A DNA stretch of 64,000 nucleotides from Bacteroidales bacterium UBA5197. GTDB lineage: Bacteria > Bacteroidota > Bacteroidia > Bacteroidales > Lentimicrobiaceae. Each line of letters starts with the position of its first letter. Positions within the stretch are counted from its first letter, which is position 1. Shown piece after piece: positions 46,251 through 53,127 of the stretch. The position numbers were made by a program, and so were the translations under genes. Location of the stretch: the NCBI GenBank assembly GCA_002412885.1, contig DHVX01000072.1, forward strand, positions 164,843 through 228,842, written 5' to 3'. The notes under the pieces are model-generated. The model had not been told where the DNA came from and did not search any database. It was given only the letters and a program-made list of their open reading frames with translations.

Positions 46251-48353
46251 TTATTTAACCAGATAGCCTCTTAACTTTAAGATGACCTCATCTGTAAGCG
46301 ATGCAGGCAATTCAGCGTAGTGCGAAAATTCCAGACTTGAACTTCCCCTGCCGGATGTTATGGTACGCAACGTGGTTACATATCCAAACATTTCAGCCAT
46401 GGGTACATGTGCTTTTACAACCTGGTAACGATTACGCGACTCGATTCCTCCAACATTTGCACGACGTTTGTTCAAATCGCTGGAAATATCTCCAACATAT
46501 TCATCTGGACAATTTACTTCCAGTTTCATGATTGGCTCAAGCAGAACATTACGTCCTAGTTTTGCAGCTTCTCTGAAAGCAACTTTTGCGCAAATCTCAA
46601 ATGCAAGAGAGTCTGAATCAACATTATGGAATGACCCATCAAGAAGTTTAATTTTCAGACTTTCAAGCGAAAATCCGGCAAGAACTCCGTTTTGCATGGC
46701 AATGCGGAAACCTTTTTCAATAGCCGGTATATATTCCTTAGGGATGTTACCACCCTTAACTTCATTAATAAATTGTAATCCTTTAACGCCATCGTCTGCC
46801 GGGCTCATTTCAAACATAATATCGGCAAATCTTCCACGTCCACCGGTCTGTTTTTTGTAAACTTCGCGATGCTGAATTGTACTTGCAAATGCTTCTTTGT
46901 ATGCAACCTGAGGATTCCCTTTACTGATTTCAATCTTGAACTCACGTTTCAAACGGTCAGCAATGATATCCAGGTGCAATTCACCCATTCCACTGATAAT
47001 GGTTTGTCCGGTTTCACTGTCAACCCTTACTGTGAAAGTAGGATCTTCTTCAGTGAGTTTATTCAGTGCCTGATCAAGCTTATCAACATCTTCCTGAGTT
47101 TTAGGCTCAACAGCTGTACTGATAACTGGTTCCGGGAATACAATATTTTCAAGAATGATAGGATGCTTTTCGTCGCAAAGTGTATTGCCGGTTCTGACTT
47201 CTTTGAAGCCTACAACAGCTGCAATATCACCGGCTTCAATCTGTTGAAGCGGAAGCTGCTTGTTGGCATGCATCTGGAAAATACGCGAAATTCGTTCTTT
47301 CTTTCCGGTTGCAGTATTCAGTACATAACTACCCGAAGTAAGCGTGCCTGAATATACTTTAACAAAAGCCAGTCTGCCAACAAAAGGATCAGTAGCAATT
47401 TTGAATGCCAGTGCTGAAAATGGTTCTTTTGGATCAGGATGCCTGACTTCCTCTTTCTCAGTATTGGGATTAACTCCAATGATTGATTCGATTTCGGCAG
47501 GATTGGGAAGGTATGAAATAATGGCATCGAGCAATGGCTGAACGCCTTTATTTTTAAATGAAGCACCACATAATACCGGAGTAATTCTGTGTTCGATGGT
47601 AGCTTTGCGGATGATTACACGCATCTCATCAGGTGTGATGGAATTGTGATCGGCCATAAACTTCTCGAAAAGCGATTCGTCTTCTTCAGCAACTCCTTCT
47701 ATGAGTTTGAGTCTGTACTCTTCTACAATCTCAACAAGATCAGCAGGTACTTCCTGTTCGGTAAAGACAGATCCCAGAGAATCGTTGTCCCAAACAATGG
47801 CTTTGTTGGTAACCAGATCCACAATTCCGGTGAAAGTATCTTCTTCACCAATGGGAATCTGCAAAGGAATTGGATTTGCTCCGAGCTTTTCTTTCATTTG
47901 GTTTATTACACCAAAGAAATCTGCGCCCGACCTATCCATTTTATTTACGAAACTGATGCGTGGTACGTTGTACTTATCAGCTTGTTTCCAAACTGTTTCG
48001 CTTTGAGGCTCAACGCCACCAACAGCACAGAACAATGCAACAGCACCATCAAGAACCCTTAGTGAACGTTCTACCTCAACGGTAAAATCGACATGACCGG
48101 GTGTATCAATAATATTAATTTTAAATTGTTCACCGCGGCAATCCCAGAAAACGGTAGTAGCAGCTGAAGTAATTGTAATGCCCCTCTCCTGTTCCTGGAT
48201 CATCCAGTCCATGGTAGCGGTGCCTTCGTGAACTTCACCTAACTTATAACTATTGCCGGTGTAATACAAAATCCGCTCAGTCGTCGTGGTTTTACCCGCG
48301 TCGATGTGCGCCATGATGCCGATGTTGCGTGTATGTGCTAATTTGCCGTACAT
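46251..48353 (-). CDS. fusA: Elongation factor G
   Basis: 700 aa, five-domain translocase GTPase. NIGIMAHIDAGKTTTTERIL (P loop), the switch region QEQERGITITSAATTVFWD, IIDTPGHVDFTVEVERSLRV (DxxG) and FVNKMDRSGADFF (NKxD) are all present. Domain IV GRGRFADIMF and the C-terminal LRTITSGRGSSSLEFSHYAE are intact. It moves tRNAs and mRNA after peptide-bond formation. No second EF-G copy is in the window. Confidence 0.98.
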   Translation of the reverse strand: MYGKLAHTRNIGIMAHIDAGKTTTTERILYYTGNSYKLGEVHEGTATMDWMIQEQERGITITSAATTVFWDCRGEQFKINIIDTPGHVDFTVEVERSLRVLDGAVALFCAVGGVEPQSETVWKQADKYNVPRISFVNKMDRSGADFFGVINQMKEKLGANPIPLQIPIGEEDTFTGIVDLVTNKAIVWDNDSLGSVFTEQEVPADLVEIVEEYRLKLIEGVAEEDESLFEKFMADHNSITPDEMRVIIRKATIEHRITPVLCGASFKNKGVQPLLDAIISYLPNPAEIESIIGVNPNTEKEEVRHPDPKEPFSALAFKIATDPFVGRLAFVKVYSGTLTSGSYVLNTATGKKERISRIFQMHANKQLPLQQIEAGDIAAVVGFKEVRTGNTLCDEKHPIILENIVFPEPVISTAVEPKTQEDVDKLDQALNKLTEEDPTFTVRVDSETGQTIISGMGELHLDIIADRLKREFKIEISKGNPQVAYKEAFASTIQHREVYKKQTGGRGRFADIMFEMSPADDGVKGLQFINEVKGGNIPKEYIPAIEKGFRIAMQNGVLAGFSLESLKIKLLDGSFHNVDSDSLAFEICAKVAFREAAKLGRNVLLEPIMKLEVNCPDEYVGDISSDLNKRRANVGGIESRNRYQVVKAHVPMAEMFGYVTTLRTITSGRGSSSLEFSHYAELPASLTDEVILKLRGYLVK

Positions 48354-48401
48354 CAGATTTTGTATTCTTGCTGTTTGGTTTAATTTAAAAAATTCAGTTT
48401 A

Positions 48402-48869
48402 CTAGAAGCGGAAGTGTGAAAATGCTTTGTTGGCATCAGCCATACGGTGCGTATCTTCCTTCTTCTTGAAAGCAGCTCCTTCTTCTTTATAGGCAGCCAT
48501 GATTTCACCGGCGAGTTTTGCACTCATGGTTTTTTCATGACGTTTGCGTGAATAAAGAATCAGATTCTTCATTCCAATCGAGCTCTTACGACCCGGGCGG
48601 ATTTCAGAAGGAATCTGGAAGGTAGCACCACCAATACGACGGCTGCGAACCTCAACATTAGGAGTTACGTTGTTCAATCCTTTTTTCCAGATTTCAAGAC
48701 CATCTTCGCCGGTTTTTTCAGAAACTACGGCAATGGCATCGTAAAATATCTGGAATGCCAGGTTTTTCTTCCCTGTGTACATCAGATTATTGACGAATTT
48801 AGTCACGAGTACATCATTGAACTTCGGGTCAGGAAGAATGATTCTCTTTTTTGGTTTTGATTTCCTCAT
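48402..48869 (-). CDS. rpsG: 30S ribosomal protein S7
   Basis: 155 aa. KRIILPDPKFNDVLVTKFVN, NVTPNVEVRSRRIGGATFQI and GAAFKKKEDTHRMADANKAF are S7 hallmarks. It organises the 3' domain of 16S rRNA; in E. coli it regulates the str operon. Confidence 0.98.
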   Translation of the reverse strand: MRKSKPKKRIILPDPKFNDVLVTKFVNNLMYTGKKNLAFQIFYDAIAVVSEKTGEDGLEIWKKGLNNVTPNVEVRSRRIGGATFQIPSEIRPGRKSSIGMKNLILYSRKRHEKTMSAKLAGEIMAAYKEEGAAFKKKEDTHRMADANKAFSHFRF

Positions 48870-48903
48870 TGCTTTATACTTTGACTTTTACCTGTAGCCG
48901 GAA

Positions 48904-49320
48904 TTATTTCTTACCTTTACCTTTTGTGGGTGCAGCTGCAACCTTACCGCCTTTTGGACGTTTGGTTCCATACTTGGACCTGCGTTGGTTTCTGCCATCA
49001 ACTCCTGAAGTGTCAAGTGCTCCGCGGATGATGTGATACCTTACACCAGGAAGGTCTTTAACCCTGCCACCACGAATCATTACGATTGAGTGCTCCTGAA
49101 GGTTATGTCCTTCACCCGGAATGTAGGCATTCACCTCTTTACCGTTGGTAAGCCTAACCCTGGCAACTTTACGCATGGCTGAATTGGGTTTCTTTGGTGT
49201 GGTGGTGTAAACCCTCACACAAACACCCCTTCGCTGCGGGCAAGAATCCAGAGCCGGTGATTTGCTCTTCTCGGTTAACTTGTTACGTCCTTTACGAACC
49301 AATTGCGAAATTGTAGGCAT
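48904..49320 (-). CDS. rpsL: 30S ribosomal protein S12
   Basis: 138 aa. PTISQLVRKGRNKLTEKSKS start, CVRVYTTTPKKPNSAMRKVA (with the Lys that marks streptomycin-sensitive S12) and YIPGEGHNLQEHSIVMIRGG are diagnostic. First gene of the ribosomal supercluster, with a strong promoter 57 bp upstream. rpoBC is not adjacent within the window. Confidence 0.98.
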   Translation of the reverse strand: MPTISQLVRKGRNKLTEKSKSPALDSCPQRRGVCVRVYTTTPKKPNSAMRKVARVRLTNGKEVNAYIPGEGHNLQEHSIVMIRGGRVKDLPGVRYHIIRGALDTSGVDGRNQRRSKYGTKRPKGGKVAAAPTKGKGKK

Positions 49321-49376
49321 ATCAATACTTTTAATTTGATTTGTTGTTACTCTGCTACCCTTTTTTTTGGGGACTG

Positions 49377-49406
49377 CAAAAGTACACCATTATTTTAAAT
49401 TTACAA
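49377..49406 (-). promoter_or_regulatory. Proximal rpsL promoter
   Basis: On the minus strand TTG (49406-49404), exactly 19 nt and TACTTTTG (49384-49377) match the Bacteroidota -33/-7 promoter perfectly. The transcription start would be near 49370 and the leader about 50 nt. This is the likely main promoter for the ribosomal operon. Confidence 0.75.
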
Positions 49407-49528
49407 TAGGCTGAACAAAAATTATTTACAGATTTTTCAACTGCAGCTTTCAATGATGAAACTGTCAAAAAATGAAATAATCCTGTCGCCGGGATTGAAA
49501 TTCTGAAATACTTAGTGGGAAAATGGTA

Positions 49529-49715
49529 AGGGGAGACAATTTTAGCCTTAAAGGGCTGAAAAGACTAACCAATGCTTTTAATTAAGATTGCCTTTCAGGC
49601 AGTTAGCATCGATTGAAACCTATGTTGTCTTACTTTATCAGGTTTCCCGGATTATAAAAATCTCAGAAAAAATTGCTTTTCAGGGGTTTTGTTGTCAAAC
49701 TTTCCCCTCAAATGC
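49529..49715 (-). ncRNA. Candidate structured non-coding RNA upstream of rpsL
   Basis: Starting about 7 nt after the distal promoter, the minus-strand transcript can fold on itself. AGGGGA (49708-49703) pairs with TCCCCT (49534-49529), and GACAA (49696-49692) pairs with TTGTC (49539-49535), giving 11 bp interrupted by a 6-nt bulge. Inside, CTGAAAAG (49683-49676) pairs with CTTTTCAG (49563-49556), 8 bp. The interior holds a 6-bp hairpin AAACCT/AGGTTT (49645-49640 with 49621-49616) and a TGCC/GGCA hairpin (49601-49589). No ORF of note is present. The size of about 185 nt and paired ends recall 6S-like RNAs, but it could be a long leader of rpsL. No clear terminator follows. Confidence 0.45.
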
Positions 49716-49720
49716 GGCTG

Positions 49721-49750
49721 CAAAAGTACACATTTATTTCACTGGTGCAA
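49721..49750 (-). promoter_or_regulatory. Distal promoter of the candidate ncRNA / rpsL leader
   Basis: The minus strand has TTG (49750-49748), 19 nt and TACTTTTG (49728-49721). The box and its downstream GCAG are the same as in the proximal promoter 344 bp away. It points into the structured region. Confidence 0.7.
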
Positions 49751-49832
49751 CTTTTTCTTAAATAATTTTTGCTAAAACTTGAAATTACTGATAACAAGCA
49801 AGTTCAATATTGAAACCAGGCATTGCTTCTGT

Positions 49833-50582
49833 TTAAAGCAGCTCCCGCAATCTCTTGTATCCTTCGGCACTGGCTTTGAGCTTTGCTCCGCACTTTAAAA
49901 CCACAAGATGCGTATCTTTTCCATAAAGATCAACAGAAACAATCTGGCTTACATTTACTATATGACTGCGATGTATCCGGATAAATCCATTTTTGGGAAG
50001 ATGAGCTTCAAAATACTTCATTGTCTTCTCTTTAAGGTGATTACCCTGTGAAGAATAAATCATCACGTAATCATCCTGCGCTTCTACATAATATATGGTA
50101 TCGGTTGGAATTACCACAATTCGTGATCCCAGACGCGCAACCACACGATCAATTTCCACAACTGCCTCTGCCAGTTGATTTCTCAGATCTTTAACAGGCT
50201 GTTGCAATTCTGAAGGTTTGTCGGAAATCCTCTCAATGGCCCTATCGACGGCCTGTTGAAATCGCGAAGCAGAGAAGGGCTTCAGCAGATAATCAACGGC
50301 ATTCATCTCAAAAGCCTTTATGGCAAACTCATCATAAGCGGTTGTAAAAATGATATGCGGCGGATCACTGATCAGCTCCAGCAATTCAAAACCGGTAATC
50401 TTCGGCATCTGAATATCAAGAAATATCAGCTGAGGTCTGATTTCCTGAATAGCTTTCAGGGCTTCAAATCCATTTTCACATTCACCGGCGATTTCAATGT
50501 TGTCGAATGTACCCAGATAATGCTTAACCAGATTTCTTGCTGGTGGCTCATCATCAATGATCAATACCTTTATTTTTTCCAT
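49833..50582 (-). CDS. LytTR-family response regulator
   Basis: 249 aa. The receiver domain (1-125) has the acidic pocket IIDDEPPARNL and phospho-acceptor Asp56 in LIFLDIQMP, then TTAYDEFAIKAFEMNAVDYL and the switch Lys in LLKPFS. The C-terminal LytTR DNA-binding domain (about 150-249) shows IYYVEAQDDYVMIYSSQGN and FIRIHRSHIVNVSQI. Its ATG lies inside the kinase gene, with 29 bp of overlap, so the two are coupled. It probably controls its own operon through the direct repeat at 52484-52515. Confidence 0.94.
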   Translation of the reverse strand: MEKIKVLIIDDEPPARNLVKHYLGTFDNIEIAGECENGFEALKAIQEIRPQLIFLDIQMPKITGFELLELISDPPHIIFTTAYDEFAIKAFEMNAVDYLLKPFSASRFQQAVDRAIERISDKPSELQQPVKDLRNQLAEAVVEIDRVVARLGSRIVVIPTDTIYYVEAQDDYVMIYSSQGNHLKEKTMKYFEAHLPKNGFIRIHRSHIVNVSQIVSVDLYGKDTHLVVLKCGAKLKASAEGYKRLRELL

Positions 50583-51624
50583 AATGTGGTATGCTGAGTT
50601 TTACTTCAAAAATTTCGTTGTTTTTTATAACCTGCACCAGATCGCCGATACCGTAAATCATTCTGAGCCGCTTTTTAACGTTACTTAAGCCGGTTCCGGT
50701 TCCATTCTTTCCCGATGCTGATGGGTCGAAATTGTTGGATATGCTTACAATCATTCGCTGACCTTCAACTAAAACATTCAATCGAACGGTAGATATGCCC
50801 GGAGTATCGTAAATGCCGTGTTTGACAGAGTTTTCAACCAAAGGCTGAAGAATCATTGGCGGCAATGGCCACTCAGCTGCTTCATCCTGAATGATCTCTT
50901 CCACCACAAGCCTGTTGCCAAATCTCACCTTTTCAATATCCAGATACAACCTCAAGTGGCGGAGCTCCTGGCTCAATGTACTGAAACCTTCATTGGTAAA
51001 ACTCAGGGAGTAGCGCATAAACTCCGACAAATTGATCACCATTTCCTGGGCTTTGGTTGGATTGGTTATTGTAAGAGAGCTGATAGAATTCAGGGCATTG
51101 AAAAGGAAATGTGGTTTAATCTGGGCTCGCAATGAGTTTAGTTCACTCTCATGCAGCAGGTTTTGAAGAGATTCTTCCCGTATCTTTCGGTCTGCCAGAT
51201 TCTGATAATTTATCAAAAGATAGAAAACGACAACAAGTATTATGTAGAGAAGTAACCCGGCAATCAGTCTGACAATAATTGTCTGATTCATCTGGGTCAT
51301 ATACAGGTGATCATTTCCTGAAATAAACTCCATGATGTAATAACCAGAGCCAAACCATATAAGCAATGTAACAGCGCTGATTGTCAAATGCCGGATGATT
51401 ATCTCCGTAAGGTTGACTCTGTCAAAATCAGAAAACTTAACCAGAAACCAGAGTCCGATGCCAAGAATTCCCAGAATGGTATTAAATACAAGTGCTTCGG
51501 CAATGGCAAGAAGGGGTTTCGTATCAAGCTGCAAGCTTAATATCAGAAAATGTACTGCAGCCATAAAAACAAATAAACCTACATAAACCGGCAATAATTT
51601 ATTGAGATTGTACCTTGCAAACAT
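50554..51624 (-). CDS. LytS/YehU-type sensor histidine kinase
   Basis: 356 aa. Four membrane helices lie in residues 12-140 with very short loops, so the sensor part is within the membrane. A short coiled coil follows (DRKIREESLQNLLHESELNS), then the His_kinase domain with RAQIKPHFLFNALNSISSLT (phospho-acceptor His172). The ATPase part has PPMILQPLVENSVKHGIYDT and GTGTGLSNVKKRLRMIYG. It passes phosphate to the LytTR regulator that overlaps its 3' end. The neighbouring LiaF-like gene suggests it senses envelope state. Confidence 0.93.
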   Translation of the reverse strand: MFARYNLNKLLPVYVGLFVFMAAVHFLILSLQLDTKPLLAIAEALVFNTILGILGIGLWFLVKFSDFDRVNLTEIIIRHLTISAVTLLIWFGSGYYIMEFISGNDHLYMTQMNQTIIVRLIAGLLLYIILVVVFYLLINYQNLADRKIREESLQNLLHESELNSLRAQIKPHFLFNALNSISSLTITNPTKAQEMVINLSEFMRYSLSFTNEGFSTLSQELRHLRLYLDIEKVRFGNRLVVEEIIQDEAAEWPLPPMILQPLVENSVKHGIYDTPGISTVRLNVLVEGQRMIVSISNNFDPSASGKNGTGTGLSNVKKRLRMIYGIGDLVQVIKNNEIFEVKLSIPHYGKNKGIDH

Positions 51625-51642
51625 AGCTGCTTCTTTATCTGA

Positions 51643-52392
51643 TTAATAGCTTTTCAGCTCTCCTCCACCAAATATGGCGACACCTTCTATTATCAGTGTT
51701 TTATTGTAGTCCACATTAAGATTGTGCCTTTTATCAGCAAATCCGCCGAAAATACTGACAATCTCCATTTTTACATTCCAGTCATTGGGCACAATCAATG
51801 TTGTTCCACCGAAGACAGCAACAAGTTCAATTTTATTGACACCGGGAGCGAGCTGACATTGTGTAAGATCCATCTTGGAACCCCCAAAAACTGCAATTAT
51901 TTCGCCACCTTTAAAATTATTGGAGTGAATTATTCGTTCGCTTCCTCCAAATACAGCGGCATCTTCGATTACATCACCATCGGTTCCAACAATTTTTGTT
52001 TTAATACGCCGCATTCTTGAAATCAAAGGACAGGTTGAACCTGAGAAAATCATAACCAATCCAACGATTATTATAATTACAGGCCAGAAAAAGGTAAACA
52101 GGTTAAAAGGCAGATCATAATAGCGGTCAACCAAAAATGCGCCTCCAACAGCCAGAAACAGCAATCCCCATGAGATTTTGCGTTCAGCAAGATTAATAAC
52201 CCCAACTGCAACGAGCAACATAGGCCATGAAAAAATTACTCGCCATGTCTGCTGATCAATTACCTGCATATTTTTGAGCATATACAACAGACCAAAGGCA
52301 ACCACCATTAAACCAATCACCATGGTTTTGGCGGGGTTGCGTGGATGATGGTGTTTGTGCATCACGTTTTCATCTTTATTATAGGTTTCCAT
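51643..52392 (-). CDS. LiaF-like membrane protein with VFGG repeats
   Basis: 249 aa. A His-rich N-terminus is followed by four hydrophobic segments (about 22-118), the DUF5668/LiaI-LiaF transmembrane layout. The soluble part repeats a beta-helix-like turn: VFGGSE, VFGGSK, VFGGTT, IFGGFA and IFGGGE, about 22-26 residues apart. In Firmicutes LiaF-type proteins restrain a two-component system that senses cell-envelope damage. By analogy this protein may modulate the adjacent LytS kinase; its promoter heads the three-gene operon. Confidence 0.85.
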   Translation of the reverse strand: METYNKDENVMHKHHHPRNPAKTMVIGLMVVAFGLLYMLKNMQVIDQQTWRVIFSWPMLLVAVGVINLAERKISWGLLFLAVGGAFLVDRYYDLPFNLFTFFWPVIIIIVGLVMIFSGSTCPLISRMRRIKTKIVGTDGDVIEDAAVFGGSERIIHSNNFKGGEIIAVFGGSKMDLTQCQLAPGVNKIELVAVFGGTTLIVPNDWNVKMEIVSIFGGFADKRHNLNVDYNKTLIIEGVAIFGGGELKSY

Positions 52393-52435
52393 TCTTGTTA
52401 GAATTTGAGTTAGAATTGTTTTTTGTTTTGTGCTG

Positions 52436-52443
52436 CAAATATA
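52436..52443 (-). promoter_or_regulatory. -7 element of the LiaF-LytS-LytTR operon
   Basis: The minus strand reads TATATTTG, matching TAnnTTTG. Transcription would start about 40 nt before the ATG at 52392. No good -33 TTG is at the right distance, consistent with an activator-dependent promoter. Confidence 0.5.
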
Positions 52444-52483
52444 AATGCATCTGAATCGAAGATATAACAGGAAATCGGCAAAT

Positions 52484-52515
52484 CACGGAAAAATACCGGT
52501 AAACACCGAAAAATA
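52484..52515 (-). promoter_or_regulatory. Candidate LytTR operator (direct repeat, 20-bp period)
   Basis: CACGGAAAAATA (52484-52495) and CACCGAAAAATA (52504-52515) are 11/12 identical and start 20 bp apart. LytTR domains bind pairs of direct repeats spaced about two helical turns. The site is some 50-80 bp upstream of the proposed transcription start, a good activator position. Confidence 0.45.
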
Positions 52516-52520
52516 AGCAT

Positions 52521-52550
52521 AAAAAAAACCGGGGTTTACCAGGCCCCGGT
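52521..52550 (-). terminator. Strong intrinsic terminator after the 90-aa gene
   Basis: On the minus strand ACCGGGG and CCCCGGT flank a 9-nt loop and are followed by eight T. It ends transcription coming from the gene at 52602-52874 and insulates the LiaF operon. Confidence 0.92.
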
Positions 52551-52601
52551 CCAACACATTACTCACCAAAAAACCAGGAGAATTTCTCCCAATCATATTT
52601 T

Positions 52602-52874
52602 TTATATGTCTGCATCAGGCAGATCAGGCAGCCCTTTTAAATTATCGAGATAGCGTTTGAGGTTAAAAGCTTCTCCGTATCTCATTAAACGAAACAATTC
52701 GACATGCACTACCATTGATATGAGACGTTTGGCTTCCAGTTCGGTAAACGAATCAGCCACAAGTCTCTGGTAAGTAAGAGCAGTTTCAGGGGGATCGCTT
52801 TGACGAATCTGTTTTTCGATTATCTGTTCAATAACCAGACCAATGCTGTCGCCCCTTTTTGAATAGTTGAACAT
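52602..52874 (-). CDS. Conserved-looking small helical protein, function unknown
   Basis: 90 aa. Mostly helical by sequence, with IGLVIEQIIEKQIRQSDPPE, then a second amphipathic stretch EAKRLISMVVHVELFRLMRY and an end YLDNLKGLPDLPD. No membrane segment, signal peptide or known motif is seen. A strong terminator 51 bp past its stop and a divergent promoter region support it as a true gene. It is not in the same unit as the LiaF operon. I do not recognise the family. Confidence 0.7.
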   Translation of the reverse strand: MFNYSKRGDSIGLVIEQIIEKQIRQSDPPETALTYQRLVADSFTELEAKRLISMVVHVELFRLMRYGEAFNLKRYLDNLKGLPDLPDADI

Positions 52875-52955
52875 AGTAGTTTTCAGATTTAATTTATCCC
52901 GAAGTGTTCATGATAATAATCTCCACAGCACTGAAAAGTAATTACCTGAAACCTA

Positions 52956-52974
52956 ATTTAGAATGTATCTAAAT
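52956..52974. promoter_or_regulatory. Operator-like palindrome in a divergent gap
   Basis: ATTTAGA and TCTAAAT, 7-bp arms around 5 bp, make a 19-bp perfect palindrome between the 90-aa gene and uvrD. Its size suits a dimeric repressor. The regulator is unknown. Confidence 0.45.
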
Positions 52975-53100
52975 AATAAGATTTCCGATAAAAAGAATAA
53001 GATACCTGACAATTCGGTTATCTGATAAAGCGGAAATTCAGCTGCTCAGAAAAAGGTTTTTACATACAGTGATATTAGGCAGGAAATCAGAAAGAATCGC

Positions 53101-53108
53101 TAATTTTG
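53101..53108 (+). promoter_or_regulatory. -7 element of uvrD
   Basis: TAATTTTG matches TAnnTTTG and lies 19 bp before the GTG start at 53128. Confidence 0.5.
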
Positions 53109-53127
53109 CCGTCAAATAAATCTGAGA

